Shown here: positions 12,790 to 22,866 of the stretch, piece after piece | Layout: the number at the start of each line of letters is the position of its first letter | Numbering within the stretch: position 1 is the first letter of the stretch | Assembly (NCBI GenBank): GCA_002335605.1 | Contig: BEDY01000003.1 | Location: 1,736,001 to 1,800,000, forward strand | From: Prillingera fragicola | Taxonomy: Eukaryota; Basidiomycota; Tremellomycetes; Trichosporonales; Trichosporonaceae | Direction: 5' to 3' | Length of the DNA: 64,000 bases | The notes under the pieces: generated by a model | The model's input: only the letters and a program-made list of their open reading frames with translations | Told to the model about the DNA's origin: nothing | The model's database searches: none | Position numbers and translations under genes: made by a program

Positions 12790-13050
12790 GTTAGTACTGC
12801 CGCACAGCGACGATCGCAGCGAGGGCCAGCGTAGGGCGTCTTCTCGTCGCCCATCACAACCAACGGGCGCATCGCTGGGAGCTTTTTTTTTCTTGCTCCT
12901 GGGCGATAGCTCTTCCACGTTGCGGGGTGACGGTCGACACTTTTACCGCGGAGGTTGCATTCCACAGTATTCCCAGGCTCTCGCAATCGTTTTTCGCTTT
13001 CCTTTTCAACACTTTTCTGAAGAATAGTCGCTGATCCACACTCTAGCAGC
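12790..13050 (+). other. Possible 5' UTR intron of the ADP/ATP carrier gene
   Basis: AAG/GTTAGT at 12787-12795 resembles a donor. The sequence just before the ATG (CGCTGAT at 13030-13036, then TCTAGCAG ending at 13050) resembles a branch site and acceptor. Removing it would place the ATG two bases after the junction. The donor is weak, so this is tentative. Confidence 0.3.
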
Positions 13051-13051
13051 A

Positions 13052-14508
13052 ATGTCCGACGTTAAGAAGCCTAAGGACTTTAAGGCCTTTATGACCGACT
13101 TCCTCATGGGAGGTGTGTCGGCCGCTGTCGCCAAGACCGCTGCTGCTCCCATTGAGCGTGTCAAGCTCCTCGTCCAGAACCAGGATGAGATGTGAGTTGA
13201 TACATATCATTTTTTCCCGTTGTATGTACTGACGAAACAAGGATCAAGCAGGGCCGTCTCGCCTCGCCCTACAAGGGCATCGTTGACTGCTTCAAGCGCA
13301 CCTACGCTGAGGAGGGTCTCGTTTCGCTCTGGCGCGGTAACACTGCCAACGTCATCCGTTACTTCCCCACCCAGGCTCTTAACTTTGCCTTCAAGGACTA
13401 CTTCAAGTCGCTCTTCGGCTTCAAGAAGTCGGACGGCTACTGGCCCTGGTTCGCCGGAAACATCGCCTCGGTACGTAGAAGCATAGATTGGGGAGTTTTT
13501 CCGACAGATTTTGGTGCCCTGGGCGGGTATTTGCTTCCGCATGTGGCACCTTTATCTCGTCTTTACCGTCCGTTCGGACGGGGTGAAACTCTCCCAGATC
13601 ACTCTAGATACTGTCTTTCGTGTTCTAACATCTCTTAGGGTGGTGCTGCCGGTGCCTCGTCGCTTCTCTTCGTCTACTCGCTCGACTACGCCCGTACCCG
13701 TCTCGCCAACGACAACAAGTCGGCCTCAAAGGGTGGCTCGCGCCAGTTCAACGGTCTCGTGGACGTTTACAAGAAGACTCTCGCTTCGGACGGTATCGCC
13801 GGTCTTTACCGCGGTTTCGTTCCCTCGGTCGTTGGTATCATTGTCTACCGTGGTCTCTACTTCGGTCTTTACGACTCGATCAAGCCCGTTGTCCTCGTTG
13901 GTCCTCTTGAGGGCAACTTCCTCGCTTCGTTCCTCCTCGGCTGGACTGTTACCACTGGTGCTGGTCTCGCTTCGTACCCCCTTGACACCATCCGTCGTCG
14001 TATGATGATGACCTCGGGTGCCAAGGTCCACTACAAGTCGATGTTCGACGCCGGTTCGCAGATCATTGCCGCCGAGGGTGTCAAGTCGCTCTTCAAGGGT
14101 GCCGGTGCTAACAGTGAGTACATCGGACATGTTGCGCAGAAGATTCGGGCTGGTTTGGGGTAGGACGAGGATGGTGTGGTGTGGACGGAGACAAATTTGC
14201 TTCCGTCGAATCAATCCACCTCCCCGTCCAACACCTTGCTCTTTGACGTCTTCTTCGACAACATGTCTCCCCTTCCAAGTATTTGCTGACGTTCTTCTGT
14301 CCTCCGTGGTGTTGCCGGTGCTGGTGTTCTTTCGGTGAGTGACAATTGAAGCTCGGGGAGTTGTGCTCGCCATCAAAAGATGGTTCCTCACGACTTGCCG
14401 GGCCTTCCTTGACTTTCCTTCTAAGACACGCTTGCTAACACCCAACAGCTTTACGACAAGCTCCAGGAGCTCATGTTCGGCAAGGTCTACTCCGGTGGCT
14501 CTGGATAA
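13052..14508 (+). CDS. AAC: Mitochondrial ADP/ATP carrier
   Basis: Five exons (13052-13191, 13242-13470, 13639-14113, 14300-14334, 14449-14508) give 312 aa, the usual length. Three mitochondrial-carrier repeats are present ([35 protein letters not shown]). RRRMMM is the diagnostic signature of nucleotide carriers that exchange ADP for ATP across the inner membrane. Exon 4, needed for [12 protein letters not shown], can only be joined in frame if the third intron ends in TG rather than AG (14298-14299). A normal branch site, TTGCTGAC, lies 10 nt upstream. The nearest AG (14278-14279) leads to a premature stop. Introns are longer (50-186 nt) than in neighbouring genes. Confidence 0.96.
14114..14299 (+). 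other. Intron with apparent GT-TG ends in the ADP/ATP carrier
   Basis: The donor is A/GTGAGTAC after the codon for Asn. The branch-like TTGCTGAC lies at 14283-14290 and the exon must resume at 14300 (TCCTCCGTGGT). The two bases before it are TG, and the text reads TTCTTCTG where TTCTTCAG would be expected. Confidence 0.75.
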
Positions 14509-15603
14509 GCGTCTCGCGCTCTCCAGATCGTCGAAAACTCATTCTGAGCTCGTTAGCAGTTCTCATAGTCGATATGCAGATTCTGCGACACCAAGCAACT
14601 TTGCGGGACTTTTTCTCCGCAACCGTGTATGCAGCGGGGGGCACTGACATCACTGACCAGATGCACTGCGCGATGCTCTATCGAATGGTAGTAGCTATGC
14701 ATGCGTAGGGGACGGTGGATGGAAGTGAGATGGGAAAGAAAAGCAAGGGACATCCAAGGTAAGAGGCGTGGGGGTGACAGTGGCAGCGCCACCGACCATC
14801 CGTCGTCCAAAAATGCGACCACGCCAGCGCTCATGTGCATAGAGGTGGCTATGGCTTCCCAAGGCATGGCGTAGCATGCATGCATGCAAACTTTGCGCAG
14901 GCGTTGGAGGCGGAGCGCGACATGGAAGCTCCAGTGTCCGTTGCCAGCCACAACTGTCGGCGACTGGCACTGTCCTGATCCACGGCGTGCAGGTCAGCAA
15001 CACGGCGCGCTACATACCGCCATGCTTGTGCCGACAGCTGCGCTCTGGTCTCAGAGTGTGCGTGACGGCGTGATGCACTGGTGGCGCCTAAGCTGGCTGC
15101 TTCGTCAGCCTCGTTACGTTGCACTTCTCATGCTACTTAATGGTAGTCGACCATGTCAGGATTATTAAGAGTGACATGTGTGCTTTGGGTCCTCTTACTC
15201 TGCCCCAAGTTGTCAGACGACAGGGCCAAGGTCTGCCCCAGAGGTCAGCCAGCCTCACATGGTGGCTGCTCCACAGCGAGCGGTTACCGGAACGAGCGTG
15301 TTTCGGCGACCACCATGCTGAACGGGCTGTTCCACCTCCATCCAGTGCAGACACTCTAAACTGCATAGCGAAGCTTTAGCTGAGACGCCGCGTAAGCCGT
15401 CAGCTCACTTCCAATGACAAGAACCTCGTGTCCACCCCGACAAGATTACTTCAACCATGACCACGACCTCGCCCCTGTCAGTGGATATATCAAGTCAACG
15501 GCCACGTCGAGTCAAAATGCAAGTACATCATTGTCAAGAAACAGCATACAATGCAGATCCCCCCCGACACCTGGTTCACCTAGCCCTCCAGACGCGCCCA
15601 CGC
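14509..15603. other. Gene-free interval between convergent genes
   Basis: About 1.1 kb between the carrier stop and the EXO5 stop. The overlapping frames of 60-130 codons have no recognisable content. No repeat or RNA gene was seen. Confidence 0.55.
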
Positions 15604-17999
15604 CTACTTTGACACTGACGCCTTCCTCGCCAAATACCTCTCGTAATCCTCCCTAGCTTTATCCTCACTGCAGTTAGCAACCACCCAACAACCACACTCA
15701 CCGCCACTCGCACCCCTCCTGAAACTCGCAAAAGCCGCACCGCGTAATCTCGTGCGGCGCGACACCGCGCGGCTCCCGCGCTCCCATCCAGTATCCCAGC
15801 ACTGAATGCAGGTGACGTTCGAGCGCCACGCGGTCGTGCGTGAATCGTGTACGACCAATGATCGACGCAGACGTCGTTCCGGGAGTGGGTGACAGCGACC
15901 GCTCCTTGGGTTTCTCTGGCGACAACACTGCCACCTCGGCAGATCCCAACTTTGACGCTTGTGTCGCCCCGAGGCTCACTTCCACTGCCCACGCCAGTTC
16001 GTCGTCCTCGCGTTCACGCTCGCTGCCGCTGGCAAAGTAGTCGCTCTGCCTCGAGGCGGGGCGAACCAAGCTCCCAGAGTTGTGTAGAAGCACGCCGGCG
16101 AACAGCGGCGAGTTGGGGCGTGTTTCCTCGTCCTCGGCTTCAGTCGCATTGCACTTCTGCGGCTCTACCATGTCGACAGGGTGCGTCGAGGACAGCATCG
16201 CACCGTCAACTAGGGCGAGGCCACCTGTGTGACAGTTCTGGCTCGCCTGCGAGTCCAGTCGCGTCTCGACGTCCGGTAGAGCCTGTGTCGTGCTCCCGGG
16301 CAGCATCGTGTCAAGAGTCGCGCTCTCATCCGCCGTGACGTACGTTTCCGCCTCGTCGCTGCTGCCTGCCTTGCGGGGAGACTCAACTGATTCGGGAATA
16401 CCTACATCGGGGACACCCTGTTCAGGCGACTCGAGGGGCTGATCTGACGGCTGCGGGGGCAACGGTTCCGGAGAGTCGACAACAATGGCATCCGCGACGG
16501 TAGCGCCGGCATCCGTCGGTTTGGTACCCTGTGAATCCTGCAGGCTGAGCGCAATGGCGAGCTGCAGCTGCGACTCCTCGTCGAGTGGAGGTGCCAGAGC
16601 TGTCCTAAAGCTTTCCTCCAGGGTCACTTGGGCTACCTCCTTGTGCACTGTGCCGCGCCGTCCCTTTCTTCGCTTCTTCCGTGAGCGCCTGTCCGACTGC
16701 TTTCCTGGATCCCGATATGGTGCCGCGCGACGATACACCAGCTGCAGATCGTCGTCGGTCAAGCCGTCACCCCGGCCCGGCGTACCAAGGCCAAGGCGTT
16801 CAACGTAGCGGGCCCAAACTGCTGCAAAGTCGGCCAAGCATGTTGCCTCAGCTGCTCCCCATCTTAGGTCGTTGCCGATGATCACAGGGCGGCTTTGTGT
16901 CATGAATGTGTCGCTGAACTTTGAGTCCGGATTGAGGCCAAGATAAGCAAACACTCGGTCAAAGCCAGATGAGCTCGAGGTTGGGAGCACGGTCGGCCGC
17001 TCCCTCGTCTCCGCGTCTTCTGGCTGGACGGAGGGCTCACCGCCTGCAACTCCCACCGGCGGCCGCGGAACCAGCAGCGAGTCCACAATCTCCTTGTACA
17101 GCATGACCTGGTACTTTCCTCCCAGCGTATCTGCCTCACGGGGCAGGTTCCCAGACGCCCGGGTTTTGGAGTCGCTGACCAGTAATCGATGTGTGCGGGG
17201 TTTAGGGCCACCGAAGAAGTCTTCCAGCGATGCCTGCCGCGCAGCGCGTGTCGACCGTGACGATCCTGCGTCCCCAGCTTCAACGAGTGGTTCGCGTGTA
17301 ATCTCATCCTGCCGTCAGTCTAGCTCTTCAGCTGTACTCACAATGATCCCTATGACGAGAATATCACCCACAAACCCAGCAACCGGTAGCTCACGACACT
17401 TTCCAAGTGTCAGCAGTGCCTCCAGCGCTGACAACATATTTAACAGCCTGCCGTCAGCCCAGTCAGGGACATTACCAACCTCAAGCCCCAGGCATCCTCC
17501 CTCGTCTCTGCAGTCACAGTCACCTCGGCCGGATGAATCTCCCTCTCCAGCCGCTTGTGAATTTTCTACTCCTGTCAGCAAGCTCCGTCACCCTACGCAC
17601 CTCTCCACGGCGCATAATGCGCTCCTTTCCTTGAACCTTGACCTGATCGACTGCTATGGCGGCGCCCCGGGGTGTGGTGATTGTAGTGGGGCGTTTCGAA
17701 GGCGGGAGGTAAGGGAGTGTGCGCAGTTTGCTGGCTGTGAGCTTGCCACAACATGAGGCTTACTAGTCAAACTGCATCTCACACCATATCGGTCCTGTAA
17801 GATCCGTCACAGAGAGCCAGCCGCGTTTACGAAACTGATCATACGGAGAGAGGGCGACAGCATCCTCAATGTCGGTGGGTGGCAAAGGAATGTCCTTTGG
17901 CGCAGTCTCGGCGGTCCGCAGCGTCTCTTCCAATGAAGAGTTGTAGTCTAGTTCGTCACCATAGTCGTCGTCGCTGACGGGATCGTGGGGCTGCTGCAT
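15604..17999 (-). CDS. EXO5: Exonuclease V (DEM1/EXO5), iron-sulfur single-strand DNA exonuclease
   Basis: Six exons (17764-17999, 17601-17730, 17480-17565, 17342-17447, 15702-17308, 15604-15667) give 742 aa. Family hallmarks in order: WLSVTDLTGPIWCEMQFDY, GEKIHKRLEREI, LLNMLSALEALLTLGKC, and the nuclease core (IDEI; LLVSDSKTR; KYQVMLYKEIVDSL). The C-terminal cluster CGFCEFQEGCEWR (C-x2-C-x5-C) together with the early Cys matches the 4Fe-4S ligands. EXO5 proteins degrade single-stranded DNA, in mitochondria in budding yeast and in the nucleus in mammals. A long insert (about residues 270-690) contains two ubiquitin-interacting-motif-like segments, QLQLAIALSLQDSQ (about 428-445) and DELAWAVEVSLGATQ (about 619-636). 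An upstream in-frame ATG at 18083 is possible but looks like leader sequence. Confidence 0.93.
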
Positions 18000-18804
18000 G
18001 CTGGGGCATGGCAGGTATGGAGAGGGATGTGGAAACGTCAAAGTGGTGGATGGCCTCCACTTCAAAACAACCGGTCCAGTCATCTTTCACTTTACGTAAT
18101 CTTTGCTCTCCGTGGCAGAACCAAACAGTGACAAACTCTGCACGTCTCTCTTCTAGCATGTGGCCTGCGTTAATGGAAAGCTTGCACTGCACAATACGAG
18201 TGCGCCTGGCGCCACTGTACTTGTGAAGAGGCGACAAAAGTTGTGGCAAGGCAGACGACTGTGCCGCCACACGGCCGCGTAGACCTTTCTCAACTCGCTC
18301 TAGTCGGTCAACGGTCACCCACCCGTGTAGACCTTGCTCAACAGGTTCTATTCTGTCAAAGGCTCTCCCACCCGAGAACACCTGGCTCAACACAACCTAG
18401 TCGGTCAATTATCATCCACCGGCGTACACCTTGCTCAACACATTCCAGTCGGTTTACGGCTATCCACCAGCGTAGACCTTGCTCAACACACCATAGTTGG
18501 TCAAGGCCTACCCACAAGCGTAGACCTTCCTCAACATTGCGTACCTGTTAAAGACCTCCCACCAACGTAGACCTTGTCCCACACATTCAAGCTACCCACC
18601 AGAGTAAACCTTGCTCAACACTGTCTTGTCGATCAAGCCCCACCCACCACTCACGTCCAGAACTCCCCGTCAACGATGCTTTGTTAGTGGTCTCGTACCT
18701 TCCGCCACAAGCACCGCGCTAACGTATACAATTCATGTCTGTGTAGTGACTGTAGATGGTTCAACGAAATTAAATATACAAGGATATCATGCAAGATTAC
18801 AATG
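18000..18804. other. Interval dominated by a minisatellite
   Basis: About 800 bp between the EXO5 start and the stop of the next minus-strand gene. It holds the eight-unit repeat at 18277-18650. No gene was seen. Confidence 0.6.
18277..18650. repeat. Degenerate minisatellite, eight units of about 48 bp
   Basis: Units begin near 18277, 18322, 18371, 18421, 18469, 18516, 18564 and 18601. Each reads roughly GCGTAGACCTTGCTCAACAC, then a variable centre with AGTCGGTCAA, then a C-rich end (CACCCACC). Copies differ by several substitutions and small indels, so the array is old. The last unit but one is short (37 bp). Confidence 0.85.
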
Positions 18805-19677
18805 CTAAAACACGGGGACCCACTGACACTTGTCCCCGACACACGACTGTGCCAATCCGGCGACATCGTCCGTGACACCCCCGAGGAGACGGTTGTAGTT
18901 TCCTCCCGATCCCCAGCCAAACCACACCGCGTCCTCGGCGTGGACGGTCCAGTCCCGCTGCATCGCGGCCGTCACAAAGGTGTTGGTCGTTTCGGACACG
19001 GCGTTGCCCAGACCCAGGAGGGCGAGAATGACCAGGGTCCAGATGATGAGGTTCCAGATAAGCAGCCCCCGGGCCTCGTCGTCAAACCACGGATCATCGT
19101 CTGTGAGGTCCACAACGGGGGTGTTCCCCGTCAATGCTGGTATGGAGTGCACGGGCGTCGGGGCGGTGCGGAGTGTGCGTCGCTTGGCGGTCGTGCTGAA
19201 GGGGGACAGCAGCGCTGCAGGGGTGGGGAAGGACTGGGTCGCCGGCGCAGGCAGAGTGTCAAGGCGCTGGCCCAGGCGGTCCAGATCGAGCGTCTCGCAC
19301 AGCACTGGGATCGCTGCGCGGAACGTGTTGTGCAGCGTCGTCCGAAAGTTGGGCGGTGGTGAAGACGCCCTGGAGGAGGTACGAGAGTTTGCTCGCGAGG
19401 GGGTCCGGCTGGTGTGGCGGGACTGGCGCTGAGAGGGGGGAGGCTTGAGCTCGCCCTTCTCCAGGTCGATCGTGTCCCAGACCGGCACGCGCAGGTACTC
19501 GGCACCGGCTACTCCGGTCATCTTGTGGGTCGTGCGGACGGGGGACGGCAGTGGGGAGACATTACTGCTAAAGTGCGACTTGCGAGGGGTCGTAACCGGT
19601 GACAGCGGCATGCGCTTGCGCGCGGGGCCATACTGGGGTGGCATGGGGTGGGGAACAGCGAGAGTGGGCCCGCTCAT
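18805..19677 (-). CDS. Uncharacterised single-exon membrane protein
   Basis: An intact ATG-to-stop frame of 290 aa without introns. The N-terminal half is Pro/Ser/Arg-rich (SRTSSRASSPPP), with LRVPVWDTIDLEKGE near residue 62. A strongly hydrophobic helix lies at about 203-225 (IWNLIIWTLVILALLGLG). Just before it is PVVDLTDDDPW, which resembles a SUMO-interacting motif. The remaining 65 residues include two C-terminal cysteines (SCVGDKCQW). No family recognised; the single clear helix and long polar N-terminus suggest a tail-proximal membrane anchor, perhaps in the nuclear envelope or ER. Confidence 0.65.
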   Translation of the reverse strand: MSGPTLAVPHPMPPQYGPARKRMPLSPVTTPRKSHFSSNVSPLPSPVRTTHKMTGVAGAEYLRVPVWDTIDLEKGELKPPPSQRQSRHTSRTPSRANSRTSSRASSPPPNFRTTLHNTFRAAIPVLCETLDLDRLGQRLDTLPAPATQSFPTPAALLSPFSTTAKRRTLRTAPTPVHSIPALTGNTPVVDLTDDDPWFDDEARGLLIWNLIIWTLVILALLGLGNAVSETTNTFVTAAMQRDWTVHAEDAVWFGWGSGGNYNRLLGGVTDDVAGLAQSCVGDKCQWVPVF

Positions 19678-21708
19678 TGTAGCTGCGTGGCTATAAGGGC
19701 TGACGCAATGGTCGGCGGCGCAAGTGGCTGTCGTGTTTGTCGTCCCAGAGGTGATGCCGTAGATGCGTTCGAGGCTCCAACGATAAGATTGTCAGACACC
19801 AAGGTGCGCAAGATGATAGAGGCGGTAGAGGGGGTCTACAATAGTTCAGGTCGAATGTCCAGTCGGTTCAATGTCCAGCGGTGAAATGTCCAAGTTGTCG
19901 AATGTTCGAGTCGTCGCAGAAGAAGTCGGGTGGGACTGCGCACTTCGGTGCGCGGTTCCGGTCAAGTTGTGGGTTGCAGACGTGGGGAGGATGATCAAGA
20001 GACGGTTGTTTATGAATATCCCAGGATGGACGCCTGACTTTGCAATGTTGGAGCTGTCGTGGTGCACAGTGGTGTGGCTTGTCAGAGCACGTTCTGTGCA
20101 ATGTGAGCGTCGTGGACCTGGTGCTTGTGCCTATGGTAGATGCGGTACACGCCGGACCACAAAGCTGGGGACCAGACACGCACTCGGTTGAGAGGTTATC
20201 ACGGCCGGCGAGCCGAGACTGTGGAAAACCGTCCCGAAGGTTGGGCAAGTTGTTGCGAGGGATGCGTGCCTGTTGCTCGATATGACCCAGAAACTGGTCC
20301 ACCAAACCGAGTCTCAGCCCTGGCTGTACCCGTCTTGTTCTGTAGTGGGCGACACTCACCAGACAACACAGACACCAGCAGTGTGAGCGCCAGTTGTTCA
20401 GGCTACAGCAGACCGGTGGGATGTGGGCGAGGCTGGGGTTACCTCTGTGAATTAAGAACGGCGTGGGTAACCGACGGTGAGCAATACGCTTAAATGGCCA
20501 ACACCTGTAAGTACACCGCAATGGTACGTCCCCCTTGTGGTGGATCTCTGGATCTGTAGTCGGCTCCAATGTCCTGCTTGCTGTATTACCTGCGTCATCC
20601 ACTTGAAAGGAAAAGAGCCCTGCGGCCTGTAGTAGTGGCAGCATCATCTCGCTCTGGCCAGAGTCTGGCAAGACATTGCTCCGCAATCCTCAGCCGTACG
20701 CCACAGTGTCCACATGACAGCATTGGCAGCATTCGGTAGCCAAAAGTAGCAACATTCACAGTGCCTTGATCTCGGAGGCATCGACCAGGTCGCTACTGGC
20801 ATGCAGCTATCGCTGATCCCCGCTGCTCCTCCTGCCTTCTGCGCATGGCAACAGCATATGCCAACTAAACTACTCTGGTACTCTGGGTTGTCATTTCAGA
20901 ATTCCAGCCAACTTCCGTAAACCTAAACAGAAGTCTACGGCATGCCAACCCGTGTGCGCTCGCTGCTACCGTTGCAACACTGCGTCGAGTTCTCTGACCC
21001 AGCAAAAGTGTGTCCGGCCTCACCCATTGGGACACAGGTACCTGTATTCCTTCCTCTACTGCATCCATGTTATCGGCATTGACCAGTCCCGCTGTTCGTT
21101 GATCTCCAAGTGATTGGCTGCATCGTATACAATGATCTGCTCAAGGTTTGGCTGAAACGAGACCACGGATCGGCGTGGGGCTGAAACCTGGAAAGGCAAT
21201 GAAGATGGCTGGTTTGCGACCCGACGCGCATCGTGCTCCGCTGCACGTCGCCTTTGATGTTGGGGAAGCGAACAGCAGTCACGGGTAGCTCGTTATGCAA
21301 GATTACTATCTGTCAAGGTCAAGCTCGATTACTTGGCGGCAAAATGAGAAGTCCCAATGAGGACGTGCGACGGACAGGAAGACTGGAAGTACCAGCTCTC
21401 ACAACCCTAAATGACCCACTGACCACCGGCCCATGTACTGCGCATCTTCGGCGACGACCAGACTGAAGCAGGCCAGGCCCTCTCCCGAACAATGTGGTGA
21501 CTGACCATCGGGAGGCATGCATGCCCACAACAACGGATCATGCAAACGTAACGTCTCTCATCTCCACCGTCGTATCCAGGCACGGCCTCCACCCCAACAT
21601 CTCGTCTTTGCAATTGACACGCCGTTGCAATGTTGTAAATTCGCTTCCGTGCTATCCAACATTGCGACCAGCAGCAACAACGACAACAACAACAACAAAC
21701 ACAAAACA
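19678..21708. other. Gene-free interval
   Basis: About 2 kb between divergent genes. It contains the short tandem repeat at 19847-19907 and a 273-codon minus-strand open frame (19868-20686) with no recognisable domain. The last 36 bases before the next ATG are a CAA-rich leader. Confidence 0.5.
19847..19907. repeat. Short degenerate tandem repeat, four units of 13-17 bp
   Basis: Four successive units each end in AATGTC or AATGTTC (19847-19859, 19860-19875, 19876-19890, 19891-19907), with a variable CAG-TCGG-like start. It lies about 170 bp upstream of the membrane-protein ATG. Confidence 0.6.
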
Positions 21709-22683
21709 ATGGCCAGCGATAGCGCCGACGCCGCCGCGCTCGAGCAGTACATTGCCGACCAGCTTGCGGGGCTCAGCCTCACCGTGCCTGCAGACGATGT
21801 GGGTTTTTGCCGACAGGCAACGGGCTCACCCGGCCCGAGCGATGGGACATGTCGCTGACGCTATGCTACAGGTTGAGATCATTGCGCGGTTTGTCGAAGA
21901 GGACCTCGAGCGCGAGGACAAGGTCGAGGGCGTGAGGGGGATGCTGGAGGGTGTGGTGGAGGGTGTTAGTGTTACCGTCTAGCTGTGCAACACTCCGTTG
22001 CACTGCAACAAGGGATCCGCCAAGCTGACTAGCGCAGGGCGAGCTGCCGGCCGACGGAGTCGACGAGGCCCTCAACGCGATGATTGACGAGCACGACCGC
22101 CTCACGACCGCCCGCCAGGAGGCTGAGGCCGCGCAGGCCTCGCCGTCCCCCGAGCCGATCGACCATGAGGCAATCCTCGCGTCGGCGACCGAGGAGGAGC
22201 TGGCGGCTGCGCGCAAGGCGGCCCTGTTGCGGCAGTACGCCTATGTCGAGGGTGGGCCCGACGAGGATCCGCTCGGCCGTGGCGGTGCGCCGCCTCGCGG
22301 TGCGGCTGCGCAGAGCGCAGAGGAGAAGAAGAAGGCGGACGAGAGGCGCAGGCTTATCGAGGACGCGCTCAGGTTGGACGGCAAGAAGAAAAAGTACCGC
22401 AAGGTCGAGAGTAGGTGCGCTGACCATGGAGCTCGCTGACGAGCTAGTTGATGACCCCTTGAAGTGGGATAACCTCAACAAGGAAAAAGTGCATGTCCAG
22501 GCAGCTATGCAGCGCGAGGCGGCCAAGCGCGGCGCGCAGGAGAAGAAGGAGCGCGACCGTGCGGCGCTGGACAAGCAGCGGTGAGTCCTGCCGACATGAC
22601 CGAGCTGACGCCGCAGCGCCGACGAGGCCAAGAAAAAGGCCGACAAGCAGAAAAAGGCCGCAAAGCAGGAGCGCCGCGCATAG
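21709..22683 (+). CDS. Coiled-coil protein resembling CCDC43
   Basis: Five exons (21709-21798, 21872-21962, 22033-22410, 22448-22580, 22617-22683) give 252 aa. The N-terminus is a small helical module (LEQYIADQLAGLSL; IIARFVEEDLERED). Then come an Ala/Glu-rich helix with ALLRQYAYVEGG and a highly charged Lys/Glu/Arg coiled coil to the end (EKKERDRAALDKQR; KKKADKQKKAAKQERR). The order of short N-terminal fold, AxLxQYA motif and charged coil matches CCDC43-type proteins, whose molecular role is poorly known. The CAA-rich leader directly before the ATG suggests efficient translation. The second intron uses the AG at 22031-22032 to keep frame. It converges on the SHE3-like gene. Confidence 0.75.
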
Positions 22684-22866
22684 CTGTCCTTTTCCTCGGT
22701 CCTCACGGACTAGCCCATACTCTAATCAGACCCATCCCCGCTCGACGGGCATAGATAATGCATGTATACAAGATGACGGATATGTGTAGATGTCTATTTG
22801 CAGCTGCGCAGCAGGCTGCAGTGTTGCTATTGTATTGGCGATACGTCTGAAGTGGGACATGTTGGG

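Larger units (their letters stand above)
10674..13051. other. Gene-poor interval upstream of the ADP/ATP carrier
   Basis: About 2.4 kb. It holds an imperfect tandem duplication (10817-11060, listed separately), several overlapping open frames of 60-170 codons on both strands with no recognisable product, and a pyrimidine-rich stretch from about 12720 to 12785 that probably belongs to the leader of the highly expressed carrier gene. Confidence 0.55.

Noticed and set aside
19868..20686. 273-codon minus-strand open frame
   Set aside because: Pro/Arg/His/Cys-rich with no domain or splice-consistent extension; composition resembles translated non-coding DNA.
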